From NCBI RefSeq assembly GCF_028421645.1, contig NZ_CP116887.1, forward strand, positions 1,800,001 to 1,864,000: DNA of 64,000 bases, given 5' to 3'. The position numbers and the translations under genes are program-made. Positions 52,011 through 60,554 of the stretch are shown piece by piece; within the stretch, counting starts at the first letter, position 1, and each line of letters opens with the position of its first letter. The notes under the pieces were generated by a model. The model did no database searches. It was given only the letters and a program-made list of their open reading frames with translations, and was not told where the DNA came from. The DNA is from Aneurinibacillus sp. Ricciae_BoGa-3 (GTDB lineage: Bacteria > Bacillota > Bacilli > Aneurinibacillales > Aneurinibacillaceae).

Positions 52011-53276
52011 TCAGGTTGGTGCTTTAACCCTGTTAAGGGTAGGCCTTTTTTCTGTATCTTTTGGTTTAGTCTTAGGTCCGCTCTGCTTCTGCGGATTAAT
52101 AAAGAAGTAGCTCACAATTAGTGTAGCCAGGCTGATGCCCGATACGGTAAAGAACAGTGCGCGGTGCGATATATCCATTAGCCATCCGAAAAATGGAGGC
52201 CCGACAGCGACACCAAAGAAACGGACACTTCCGTACAGCGCAGTAATCATGCCCCGCTCAGATTTTTGGACAGCGCCGGTTATAATGGTGTTCACACAGG
52301 GCAGCGTTAAGCCAATACCTATGCTGCCCACAGTTAAAAGGGCAACAATCACATAGATATTCTCAAAAAAAGACACAATGATCATCGCAGCTGTCAAAAT
52401 GATAAGTCCCAGCACCATGATTTTTCTGATCAGCTTCATGTTCTGTTTAATTGAAGCACCTGTGAAATAAGAGGTTGTAACGAGACCGAGGAGAGGAATG
52501 GCCAAAATCGGCCCTTTCAGAAAACCGGACACATTGTACTCGTCTTCTAAAATATTCGATAAGTAAAAGAGAACGCCGAACAGGATGAATAAACCGATGG
52601 ACCCGACAAGAAAAGATGAAATAAGCCAGCTTCCTTTTTTCTTAAAAATGCCTTTTATCTTTTGCACATATTTAGAAACCGATACCGGTTCCGGCCGTTC
52701 TGGTTCTTTTATAACAAACCAGGTCAATGCGGCTACAATGAAACACAGGACCGGAAAAGTAAAAAATACAGCATACCAGGATATTAAAGCAATGAGGGAA
52801 CCGAGAATGGGGGAGATGATTTTTCCGAATCCGTTAGCGGCTTCGTTAATGCCAAGCACCCGGCTTTCTTCTCCACCTTTATACATGTCCCCGATAAGGG
52901 CCATCGCAACAGGAGACGTTCCGGCTGCACCAAATCCCTGGAAAATCCGGCCGATTAGAATGTACGGATAAGAATCCTTAATGAGCCAGGCTGTGACACC
53001 CGAGAATATTCCCCCTAATCCATACAACAGCAATGCAATGCCGATGATTGGTTTGCGTCCAAATCGGTCAGACAGGTATCCAACAAAGGGCATTACAATC
53101 CCGGCGGCAAACGAAAAAACGGATATGATAAGGCTGCTCTGGAATTTTGATATTCCAAGTTGTGATTCCATCGTCGGCAATCCAGGAACAAGCATCGAAT
53201 TGCCAAGAACCATAACAATCGGAATTAAAGCAAGCGTAGTGAGTGAGATAAAACTTGTGTTTTTAGCTTTCTCCAT
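52011..53276 (-). CDS. MFS drug-efflux-type transporter, 12 spans (paralogue 2)
   Basis: A 421-residue major facilitator. GYLSDRFGRKPIIGIA (motif A) and IGRIFQGFGAAGTSPVAMALIGDMY (motifs B and C region) match the drug:H+ antiporter families. NEAANGFGKIISPILGSLIAL fits the antiporter motif. It is clearly a paralogue of the gene at 40725: both share PGLP/PVLP-type openings, LSDRxGRK, FGVLFYLSxILED and GVAxGPPxF. The stop codon abuts repeat copy 3, and a fragment of the same repeat lies 37 nt upstream of its start, so the gene is bracketed by repeat sequence. Confidence 0.85.
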   Translation of the reverse strand: MEKAKNTSFISLTTLALIPIVMVLGNSMLVPGLPTMESQLGISKFQSSLIISVFSFAAGIVMPFVGYLSDRFGRKPIIGIALLLYGLGGIFSGVTAWLIKDSYPYILIGRIFQGFGAAGTSPVAMALIGDMYKGGEESRVLGINEAANGFGKIISPILGSLIALISWYAVFFTFPVLCFIVAALTWFVIKEPERPEPVSVSKYVQKIKGIFKKKGSWLISSFLVGSIGLFILFGVLFYLSNILEDEYNVSGFLKGPILAIPLLGLVTTSYFTGASIKQNMKLIRKIMVLGLIILTAAMIIVSFFENIYVIVALLTVGSIGIGLTLPCVNTIITGAVQKSERGMITALYGSVRFFGVAVGPPFFGWLMDISHRALFFTVSGISLATLIVSYFFINPQKQSGPKTKPKDTEKRPTLNRVKAPT

Positions 53277-53313
53277 GCGTTACCCTATCCTTTCTTAATC
53301 GTATAGGAAAGTA

Positions 53314-53384
53314 TATTTTGCTTTAACGTGTTGAAGTGCGTTGAGCGCATTCTTTAAATGGGACCTCCGGTCCCGAAACACCCC
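53314..53384 (+). repeat. Left-end fragment of the structured repeat (copy 4)
   Basis: Only the left module is present: GCTTTAACGTGTTGAAGT, GAGCG, AATGGGACCTCCGGTCCC (hairpin 53360-53374) and GAAACACCCC. The long right palindrome is missing; asnS upstream sequence starts next. Same orientation as the other three copies. Confidence 0.85.
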
Positions 53385-53464
53385 GAATTTAGATTGCCCT
53401 CAGCCAGGTCAATGTATGTTCAGGAATGAAAAGAAAACAACAAGAGCACAAGCAAAGGAGTAGT

Positions 53465-53493
53465 TTGCAAAATAGGGCGCGCAATAGTATAAT
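53465..53493 (+). promoter_or_regulatory. asnS promoter
   Basis: TTGCAA (53465-53470), 17 bp, TATAAT (53488-53493). The ATG of asnS follows 41 nt later with AGGGGA. No T-box leader is present. Confidence 0.75.
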
Positions 53494-53533
53494 TCTGTAG
53501 GTTTAACATCATGTTTGCAAGGGGACTGAGAAA

Positions 53534-54823
53534 ATGCTCACAACCATATCACGTATAGGAAAACATGTTGGAGAAGAAGTAAGGCTCGGCGGGTGGCTAT
53601 TTAATAAGCGATCCAGCGGGAAAATCCAATTTCTTCAACTTCGCGACGGCACTGGTTTTATTCAGGGCGTTGTTGTAAAAAACGAAGTTGCCCCTGAGGT
53701 TTGGGAAGCAGCTAAATCATTGACACAGGAGAGTTCCTTGTATGTAACCGGCACAGTGCGTGCCGATGAACGCGCTAAGTCGGGTTACGAATTAACGGTT
53801 ACGGGCGTGGAGCCGATACAGATTGCCCATGAATATCCGATTACACCGAAGGAGCATGGGATTGAGTTCCTGATGGATCACCGCCATCTCTGGATACGCT
53901 CCATGCGCCAACAGGCTGTGTTGAGCATCCGTTCCGCGATCATTCAGGCGGTTTATAAATTTTTTGATGAGCGCGGTTTCTTTAAAGTGGACCCTCCTAT
54001 TCTAACACCTACATCAGCGGAAGGGACAACGACGCTGTTTCATACTCAATATTTTGACGAAGAAGCTTATCTGTCACAGAGCGGCCAGCTTTACATGGAA
54101 GCGGCGGCAATGGCCATGGGGCGCGTGTTTTCATTTGGGCCGACATTCCGTGCAGAGAAGTCCAAAACCCGCCGGCATTTGATCGAATTCTGGATGATTG
54201 AGCCCGAGATGGCTTTTGCCGATCATGAAGAGAATCTTCGCGTTCAGGAAGAGTTTGTCAGCTATGTCGTCCAATATGTGCTGAAGAACTGCCAGCTTGA
54301 ACTGAAACGCCTGGATCGCGACGTGTCAAAGCTTGAGAATATTAAAGCGCCTTTCCCCCGTATTACATATGATGAAGCCATTCAGATGCTTCAGAAAGAA
54401 GGCCATGAAATTCAGTGGGGCGAAGATTTTGGCGCACCACATGAAACGGCTATTGCAGAGAAATTTGATAGGCCGGTATTTATTACCCATTATCCAACAA
54501 GCATCAAAGCTTTCTATATGAAGCCGGACCCGAATCGGCCGGAAGTTGTTCTGTGCGCAGACTTAATTGCTCCTGAGGGTTATGGGGAGATAATAGGCGG
54601 CAGCCAGCGGATCGATGACCTCGAATTGATGAATGAGAGGTATAAAGAACACCAGTTAAACCCGGAAGCCTACCAGTGGTATCTAGATCTCAGGCAGTAT
54701 GGTTCCGTTCCGCATTCCGGATTCGGACTTGGACTGGAGCGGACAGTAGCCTGGATTTGCGGTACAGAACATGTCCGCGAAACCATTCCGTTCCCTCGTT
54801 TGTTAAACCGCCTTTATCCGTAG
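53534..54823 (+). CDS. asnS: Asparaginyl-tRNA synthetase
   Basis: A 429-residue class IIb synthetase. The N-terminal OB-fold anticodon-binding domain covers about 10-105 ([26 protein letters not shown]). Class II motifs follow: [39 protein letters not shown] (motif 2) and [15 protein letters not shown] (motif 3). DnaD follows as in B. subtilis. Confidence 0.97.
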   Translation: MLTTISRIGKHVGEEVRLGGWLFNKRSSGKIQFLQLRDGTGFIQGVVVKNEVAPEVWEAAKSLTQESSLYVTGTVRADERAKSGYELTVTGVEPIQIAHEYPITPKEHGIEFLMDHRHLWIRSMRQQAVLSIRSAIIQAVYKFFDERGFFKVDPPILTPTSAEGTTTLFHTQYFDEEAYLSQSGQLYMEAAAMAMGRVFSFGPTFRAEKSKTRRHLIEFWMIEPEMAFADHEENLRVQEEFVSYVVQYVLKNCQLELKRLDRDVSKLENIKAPFPRITYDEAIQMLQKEGHEIQWGEDFGAPHETAIAEKFDRPVFITHYPTSIKAFYMKPDPNRPEVVLCADLIAPEGYGEIIGGSQRIDDLELMNERYKEHQLNPEAYQWYLDLRQYGSVPHSGFGLGLERTVAWICGTEHVRETIPFPRLLNRLYP

Positions 54824-54869
54824 GACGAGTGTTTCCTGAATATCAAGTCTAAACTTGTCGAATAACACC

Positions 54870-54878
54870 TGCTATAAT
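54870..54878 (+). promoter_or_regulatory. Extended -10 promoter of dnaD
   Basis: TGCTATAAT is a perfect extended -10, 26 nt before the dnaD ATG. TTGTCG upstream is too near to be its -35. Confidence 0.55.
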
Positions 54879-54904
54879 GGGATGTACGTGAGGTGGGTTT
54901 TACG

Positions 54905-55639
54905 ATGAGTGAGCTATTGTATAAATCACTGGAAGCTGGAACAACAGCTTTGCCAAATATTGTATTGCAGAACTATGTAAGTATTGGACTTACAGATAAA
55001 GAAATGATGCTGGTTATCCACCTGCTCAGTTTTAAAGCGGAAGGGAACTTATTCCCCACGATACACGAACTCGAAGGCCGGATGTCGGTAGATTCCCAGA
55101 CGATTATTCAGATTATGCAGAGGCTTGTTCAGCATAATTACCTGTCTATTGAAGAGGATGTTGACCCCAAAACGGGTGTCCGGTCTGAATGGTACTGTTT
55201 TGTTCCACTACATAAAAAAATTGTCGCCTTCCTGGAAGACGCTATTCAGCAGGTTCAGCAAGCTGAAAGCGATGGGGAAATACGCAAAAGCCTTTATACC
55301 GTTTTTGAAGAGGAATTCGGCCGTCCGCTATCTCCCATTGAGTGCGAAAACCTGGCGATGTGGCTGGATCAAGACGGTTATTCAGAAGAGTTGGTTATTG
55401 CCGCGCTGCGCGAGGCTGTGATGTCAGGGAAGCTCTTTTTTCGGTATATTGATCGGATTTTGTTTGAATGGCACCGCAATAATGTCCGCACGCCTCATGA
55501 AGCGCGCGAATACAGCATGAAGTTTCGGCGCTACCAGAAAAATAATTTTTATCAGCAGCAGATGCCAAAAGCGGCAACAGGGGATGTGCCGCCGGAGTTT
55601 CCTTTTTACAATTGGTTAGAAGAAGGCAGCGAGTCGTAA
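54905..55639 (+). CDS. dnaD: DNA replication initiation and restart protein DnaD
   Basis: A 244-residue primosome protein that acts with DnaA and DnaB to load the replicative helicase. The N-terminal winged-helix DDBH1 domain is at about 10-100 (LQNYVSIGLTDKEMMLVIHLLSF). The DDBH2 domain runs from about 120 and contains FGRPLSPIECENLAMWLDQDGYSEELVIAALREAV. The YxxxIxxxW motif appears as YIDRILFEWHRNNVRT. ATG 54905 has GAGGTGGG upstream. Nth, which usually follows, is not in this window. Confidence 0.94.
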   Translation: MSELLYKSLEAGTTALPNIVLQNYVSIGLTDKEMMLVIHLLSFKAEGNLFPTIHELEGRMSVDSQTIIQIMQRLVQHNYLSIEEDVDPKTGVRSEWYCFVPLHKKIVAFLEDAIQQVQQAESDGEIRKSLYTVFEEEFGRPLSPIECENLAMWLDQDGYSEELVIAALREAVMSGKLFFRYIDRILFEWHRNNVRTPHEAREYSMKFRRYQKNNFYQQQMPKAATGDVPPEFPFYNWLEEGSES

Positions 55640-55683
55640 GGCCGCTGTCTTCTTTCCCGTATAGGCGATAAGGGGGAAGGAAA

Positions 55684-56091
55684 TTGAGTAACCTTGATGA
55701 TTTATTTATTTGCACGAATCCTACGCGCAGGGATGTCAAGAAAATATACCGGGATGAAAAATATGCCCGCGGAATCATTCAGGCAAATGGGGACGTGGTT
55801 GTCTGGAATGGCGAGGTTATGCATACCAGAGTGTTGCCTTATCTAACAGAGGCAGGGATTCATTTCAGTCTGTTTAACGACAAACTTGAGATTTGCTGGC
55901 AGTTTGAATCGTGGAAGGAAATCCAGCGCCGCCTGGTTCTGGCCAGGCCGTATCTTATTGTGCTTGGTTTCCCGGAAGACGGCAGAATTGTTATGGATAC
56001 GAGATACTACACACACACAGAGACGTCCTTTCCTGAAATCCGATATCATCAACTTTTTGAAGAAGGATTTGAAATAAAACCTTTGTCATGA
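55684..56091 (+). CDS. Protein of unknown function downstream of dnaD
   Basis: A 135-residue soluble protein that starts with TTG after AAGGGGGAAGG. It has a mixed alpha/beta look: YARGIIQANGDVVVWNGEVMH, PYLTEAGIHFSLFNDKLEICW, RPYLIVLGFPEDGRIVMDTRYYTH. I do not recognise the family. B. subtilis has nth and ypoC here. A bidirectional terminator follows. Confidence 0.65.
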   Translation: MSNLDDLFICTNPTRRDVKKIYRDEKYARGIIQANGDVVVWNGEVMHTRVLPYLTEAGIHFSLFNDKLEICWQFESWKEIQRRLVLARPYLIVLGFPEDGRIVMDTRYYTHTETSFPEIRYHQLFEEGFEIKPLS

Positions 56092-56130
56092 TCCTTACCT
56101 TATGGAGAAGCAATTGAATAGGAAGCGAAT

Positions 56131-56179
56131 AAAAAAAGAGGGTAGGCAGCGCTATTGAACGCTGTTTATCCTCTTTTTT
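56131..56179. terminator. Bidirectional terminator between the orphan gene and ppdK
   Basis: AAAAAAGAGG on the left and CCTCTTTTTT on the right pair, and CAGCG/CGCTG extends the stem inside. T runs follow on both strands. The ppdK stop codon overlaps the right end. Confidence 0.88.
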
Positions 56180-58847
56180 ATTTCTGCTTAGTTGTTGGAA
56201 CTGGCGCCTTTTCTGTATGAATCGCCGCCTGAGCAGCCGATAACAACGACATAGGGATGCGGTGGGGAAGCGAAGAAATGAAATCAAGGCCCTCATTTTG
56301 AAAGAAAAGCACCGATTGTTGTTCGCTCGTATGATCCCCGCAAACGCCTATCTTTAAACCGGGACGCTTGCTCCTGCCTTTCTCAATGCCAATCTTTATC
56401 AATTGCCCTACGCCTTCCTGATCAAGCACAACAAATGGATTGTCCTGCAGAATTTTATGATCAAGGTAATAAGCAAGGTATTTGCCTTCCGCGTCATCCC
56501 GGCTAAATCCGTAGGTGGACTGCGTTAAATCATTCGTGCCATAAACAAAGAAATCCGCGTACTCTACGATTCTGTCTGCTGTTAAACATGCTCTGGGCAG
56601 TTCCATAAAGGCTCCAATCGGTATATCCATGCGATCACAGTACTGGGTATACACCTGTTCAAGTGTATTCAGTACGTTAACCCGGACAGCCAGCATTTCG
56701 TTCGTATGGCTTAGAAGAGGCACAATAATTCTTGGATAAACGTGAATGCCTTCCCTTTTTAAATCGAGTGCTGCTTCTGCAATCGCCCGTGTCTGGCACT
56801 CGTATATTTCAGGGTAGGTAATCCCTAAGCGGCATCCCCTATGGCCAAAGGCAGGGTTGCTTTCATGCAGGATTTGGATTCGCTCCAGCAAAGCAATTTT
56901 TTGCTTTAACTCCCCGGTATCCCCGGCAACACGTGCACGTTCGATTTCCAGCGAAAGAACTTCGGCATTCGGCAGGAATTCATGCAGCGGCGGATCGATG
57001 AGCCGGATGGTAACAGGCTTTCCCTCCATCGCACGGAAAATTCCGCAGAAATCGTCTTTTTGGATAGGGATCAGCTGGTTCAGATACTTTCTTCGCTCAT
57101 AAGCTGAATGCGCCAGCATCATCTTTGTTACAATACCAAGCCTGTGCGGATCTTTAAACATCTGCTCTGTGCGGCAGAGGCCAACTCCTTCTGCTCCCAT
57201 TCGGCGCGAAAGGTCTGCTTCCCTGGGAGAATTCACACTGGCGAGAACCGGTAGCGTTTTGCGATCTCTGGCCCACTGGAGCAGCGTTTTAAATTCATCG
57301 GAAAATCTTGGGGGTACAAGCGGTGCTTCCCCGTTGATCACCTGGCCGCTGGACCCGCAAATGGTGATAACGTCCCCTTCATTTAAGGTCCTATCACCCG
57401 CATGAAGCCTTCGTTCTTCCAGGTCAACCGTAAAGGATTCACACCCGACCACAGAAGGTTTGCCGAGATCGCGGGCAACCACCGCCGCATGGCTGGTAAC
57501 CCCGCCTCGAATGGTCAACACGCCGTCGCTTGCCACCATCCCGTGTATATCCTCAGGAGTGGTTTCCGGACGGACAAGGATAACGGAAAGGCCTGTACGA
57601 TGCAATCGTTCAGCTTCTTCGGCGTCAAATACGATGATACCGGTTGCCGCACCGGAGCTGGCCCCAAGCCCGGTGCCGAGTAGATCCAATACTGAATGGG
57701 GATCGATGGTATACTGCAGCAGCGGGCTTAAATTTGAGGGGTTGATGCGAAGCAGCGCTTCATCGCGGGAAATAAGCCCTTCATTTGCCATATCCACCGT
57801 AACTTTAATCGCCGCTTCTGCGGTGCGCTTAGCGGCCCGGGTTTGCAGCAGAAAAAGCCGGCTATTCTCGACCGTGAATTCAATGTCCTGCATATCGCGG
57901 TAATGATTTTCAAGCTTGTGGGCTGTTTTCTTTAGTTGAGCGTATACAACCGGCATATTATCCTGCAACAGAGAAAGGGGGCTTGGCGTCCGGATTCCGG
58001 CCACAATATCTTCCCCCTGGGCATTCAGTAAAAATTCACCGAATAGACTCGCTTCTCCGGTAGAAGGATGCCTTGTAAACGCAATCCCTGTGCCTGAATT
58101 GACACCAGCATTTCCAAACACCATCTCCTGTATGGTTACCGCAGTACCAAGATGTTCGGGAATTTTATGAATCCGCCTGTATATCATAGCGCGCTGGTTA
58201 TACCACGAGTCAAACACGGCACCCGTAGCCTTCATGAGCTGCTCTATTGGGTCCTGCGGAAAACAGTGCCCCGTTTCTTCGCTGACTATTTTTTTATATC
58301 GATTAATCAGGTCGGCCAAATGGTCTGCATCTAAGTCTGAATCACGCGTGACCCCGGCTATATCCTTCATTCGTAGTAATTCTTCTTCAAACAGGCTGCT
58401 GTCCACATCCAATACAATTGAAGCAAACATTTGGATGAAACGTCGGTAAGAATCATATGCAAAAGCAGGCTGATTCGTCTGGTAGGCGAGTGATTCGGCT
58501 GTTTTATCATTGATGCCCAGATTTAAGATTGTGTCCATCATTCCAGGCATGGATATAGACGATCCGGATCGAACGGAAACGAGCAACGGCCGGGTTGGAT
58601 GGCCGATGGCCTTGCCCGTTATTTGTTCAAGCGTTGCCAGTCCATCCTCAATCTGGCTGCTTATCAGCGGATGGATTTGTTTTCCTTCATCATAAAAACG
58701 CCGGCATGCTTCTGTTGTAATGGTGAATCCGTAAGGGACGGGGAGACCGAGGGAGATCATATCTGCCAGATTCGCTCCTTTGCGGCCTAGTAAATCGCCC
58801 ATCGCACCGCTGCCTTCACTGAACAAGTAGACGTATTTTTGACCCAT
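56178..58847 (-). CDS. ppdK: Pyruvate, phosphate dikinase
   Basis: An 889-residue enzyme interconverting pyruvate, ATP and Pi with PEP, AMP and PPi. The nucleotide-binding domain is about 1-340 (GRKGANLADM, SGSSISMPGMMDTILNLG). The swivelling phosphohistidine domain has His453 in RGGVTSHAAVVAR, with Thr451 the possible regulatory site. The PEP/pyruvate barrel is about 520-880 (GAEGVGLCRTEQMF, FFVYGTNDLTQSTYGFSRDDA). The C-terminal catalytic stretch normally written GICGEHGGDP is GVCGDHTSEQ; the Cys and His are kept. A hairpin lies between its ribosome site and start codon. Confidence 0.93.
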   Translation of the reverse strand: MGQKYVYLFSEGSGAMGDLLGRKGANLADMISLGLPVPYGFTITTEACRRFYDEGKQIHPLISSQIEDGLATLEQITGKAIGHPTRPLLVSVRSGSSISMPGMMDTILNLGINDKTAESLAYQTNQPAFAYDSYRRFIQMFASIVLDVDSSLFEEELLRMKDIAGVTRDSDLDADHLADLINRYKKIVSEETGHCFPQDPIEQLMKATGAVFDSWYNQRAMIYRRIHKIPEHLGTAVTIQEMVFGNAGVNSGTGIAFTRHPSTGEASLFGEFLLNAQGEDIVAGIRTPSPLSLLQDNMPVVYAQLKKTAHKLENHYRDMQDIEFTVENSRLFLLQTRAAKRTAEAAIKVTVDMANEGLISRDEALLRINPSNLSPLLQYTIDPHSVLDLLGTGLGASSGAATGIIVFDAEEAERLHRTGLSVILVRPETTPEDIHGMVASDGVLTIRGGVTSHAAVVARDLGKPSVVGCESFTVDLEERRLHAGDRTLNEGDVITICGSSGQVINGEAPLVPPRFSDEFKTLLQWARDRKTLPVLASVNSPREADLSRRMGAEGVGLCRTEQMFKDPHRLGIVTKMMLAHSAYERRKYLNQLIPIQKDDFCGIFRAMEGKPVTIRLIDPPLHEFLPNAEVLSLEIERARVAGDTGELKQKIALLERIQILHESNPAFGHRGCRLGITYPEIYECQTRAIAEAALDLKREGIHVYPRIIVPLLSHTNEMLAVRVNVLNTLEQVYTQYCDRMDIPIGAFMELPRACLTADRIVEYADFFVYGTNDLTQSTYGFSRDDAEGKYLAYYLDHKILQDNPFVVLDQEGVGQLIKIGIEKGRSKRPGLKIGVCGDHTSEQQSVLFFQNEGLDFISSLPHRIPMSLLSAAQAAIHTEKAPVPTTKQK

Positions 58848-58876
58848 AGCAATCGCCGAAAAGCGGCGGCACCTCC
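58848..58876 (-). promoter_or_regulatory. ppdK translation start with a hairpin between SD and ATG
   Basis: On the minus strand GGAGGTG (58870-58876) lies 22 nt from the ATG, too far by itself. Between them CGCCG-CTTTT-CGGCG (58854-58868) can form a 5-bp G+C stem. Folding it would leave 7 nt of effective spacing. No in-frame start codon lies nearer to the SD sequence. Confidence 0.65.
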
Positions 58877-59081
58877 GTTTTATCTATCCTGTTTTATCAT
58901 TTCCAATATAACCATACAACGTATTCCATCATAATATGGGGAAACGAGGATAATATGTGTGAACAAAGCATGACGTTATTGTGAACAATAAACCTGATTT
59001 CTACCGTCTCTATTTTTTTTCGCGACAAGTCTATGTATTCCTGCCAATAAGTAAAAGATTCAATAATTGATGCAGCGGTTC

Positions 59082-59090
59082 TGTTATAAT
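59082..59090 (+). promoter_or_regulatory. Extended -10 promoter of the sulfurtransferase gene
   Basis: TGTTATAAT is an extended -10, 29 nt before the ATG at 59120. TTGATG at 59067 is too close to act as -35. Confidence 0.55.
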
Positions 59091-59119
59091 TGGGGGAAAA
59101 AGCAGGGAGTGAGATAAGC

Positions 59120-59956
59120 ATGAATCTGCTAGTTTCTCCACAATGGCTCATAGCGCACCTAAAAGACCCCAATACCGTTATTATTGACTGCCGCTTTACA
59201 CTTGGCATGCCGAATGAAGGAAAAGAAGAGTACGCTGAAGGCCACATACCAGGTGCTGTCTATTTTGATCTGGAAGATGATTGGTCATCTTCTGTAACCG
59301 ATCATGGCGGCAGGCACCCTCTTCCAGATGTTGGGGAGCTTACAGCGAAGCTAGGCACGGCCGGTATTAGCCCGCAAACAAATGTCGTACTGTATGACGA
59401 CCAGAAAGGCTGCATGGCTGCGCGCGGCTACTGGCTTCTCAAGTATTTGGGCCATAAACAGGCTGCCCTGCTTGATGGAGGGTACAGCGCCTGGGTGAAA
59501 GCAGGCGGACATGTTACACACGGCAAACCCATCCACAAGGCTGTTTCTTACGTGCCAGACATACAGCCGCACATGCTTCGAAGTGTAACAGACGTGAGAG
59601 AGGCGCTTGGAAGTCCCAATACTGCCCTCATAGATTCACGGGCAATGAACCGGTTTACTGGTGAGAATGAAACGATGGATCCAATTGGCGGCCACATTCC
59701 TGGAGCCTGCCAGTATGACTGGCAGGAAGCGGTCAATGAAGATGGAACCTGGAAAAGCCCGGAAGAGTTGCGGGAGCGCTACAAGGGTCTTGCTAAGCAT
59801 CAGGAGTGGATTGTCTATTGTGGGTCAGGGGTTACAGCATGTGCCAATCTATATGCAATGGAGCTCGCGGGTTATAATAACGGCAGGCTGTATGCGGGGA
59901 GCTGGAGTGACTGGATCACATATCCGGACAATCCGGTTGCAACAGGAGTGAAATAG
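59120..59956 (+). CDS. Two-domain rhodanese-type sulfurtransferase
   Basis: A 278-residue thiosulfate or 3-mercaptopyruvate sulfurtransferase. The first, inactive rhodanese domain (about 1-135) has YAEGHIPGAVYFDLEDD. The second (about 150-275) has GGHIPGACQYDWQEAV and the active Cys234 in VYCGSGVTAC. The CGSGVTA loop is nearer to mercaptopyruvate types (CG[S/T]GVTA). GGGAG precedes the ATG. A small hairpin AACCGGG/CCCGGTT (59961-59981) after the stop may end the transcript weakly. Confidence 0.88.
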   Translation: MNLLVSPQWLIAHLKDPNTVIIDCRFTLGMPNEGKEEYAEGHIPGAVYFDLEDDWSSSVTDHGGRHPLPDVGELTAKLGTAGISPQTNVVLYDDQKGCMAARGYWLLKYLGHKQAALLDGGYSAWVKAGGHVTHGKPIHKAVSYVPDIQPHMLRSVTDVREALGSPNTALIDSRAMNRFTGENETMDPIGGHIPGACQYDWQEAVNEDGTWKSPEELRERYKGLAKHQEWIVYCGSGVTACANLYAMELAGYNNGRLYAGSWSDWITYPDNPVATGVK

Positions 59957-60012
59957 AAAGAACCGGGCTTAGATCCCGGTTATGATTTGCCAATCCGGTC
60001 CGCAGGAAATGC

Positions 60013-60189
60013 TTACTCTTGCGGGCTTATTACTTTGGCTGAGACGACAATGGTTGTGTCACAGTTGTTTTTAACATACGCTTCCTTTGATTTGGTTCCG
60101 ACATCTTCGTACTTAATCTCATAGCAGGACACATCCAGCTTCTTTCCTCCCGCAGAACGAATATCCCACTCAATGGTTTCTTGATTCAT
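60013..60189 (-). CDS. Possible 58-residue protein or gene remnant
   Basis: An open frame of 58 residues from ATG 60189, MNQETIEWDIRSAGGKKLDV... ending AKVISPQE. The composition looks coding (SCYEIKYEDVGTKSKEAYVK, NNCDTTIVVS). The frame continues upstream for about 20 codons (HVEIKSTGKWKRVSS) to a stop, with no start codon there and no ribosome site near ATG 60189. It may be a truncated gene that has lost its start. Family unknown. Confidence 0.4.
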   Translation of the reverse strand: MNQETIEWDIRSAGGKKLDVSCYEIKYEDVGTKSKEAYVKNNCDTTIVVSAKVISPQE

Positions 60190-60314
60190 AATGGAGCTTA
60201 CCCGCTTCCACTTTCCGGTTGATTTGATTTCGACGTGCGCAGGTCGCCCCGCTTATAAAAGTCCTTTCCAGGTAAAGACTATAAAATAGCCAAACATGGA
60301 AGGAGTAATTTTAT

Positions 60315-60482
60315 ATGTGGAAGTGCCATTATTGTGGCAGTGAAGATGGGATGCCTTATAAAGACCGCAATCTCAGCGGGATGCTGTGCCTGGCGCCAGA
60401 TTGCGGGCGGTTTAACGAAATAATGAATGAAATTGGAACAGAATCAGCAGGCGCTCAAGCTGGCATAGGACCGGCCGAATAA
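60315..60482 (+). CDS. 55-residue zinc-ribbon protein
   Basis: ATG 60315 follows GGAAGGAG at 9 nt. MWKCHYCGSEDGMPYKDRN... LCLAPDCGRF gives four cysteines spaced CxxC and CxxxxxC, a zinc-ribbon arrangement over the first 34 residues. The tail, NEIMNEIGTESAGAQAGIGPAE, is probably disordered. TATAAAAT near 60278 could be part of its promoter. Function unknown. It lies 72 nt before ymfF. Confidence 0.7.
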   Translation: MWKCHYCGSEDGMPYKDRNLSGMLCLAPDCGRFNEIMNEIGTESAGAQAGIGPAE

Positions 60483-60554
60483 CCGATCGGCATTGGTATC
60501 TCAGAGCAAATCAGGTAAAATAGGAAATGAAATAAATGGCAAAGGAGATGCTGC

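Noticed and set aside
57460..57903. 147-codon open frame antisense to ppdK
   Set aside because: It is the opposite frame of a strongly conserved enzyme, has no ribosome site, and reads as a low-complexity Ser/Arg-rich shadow.
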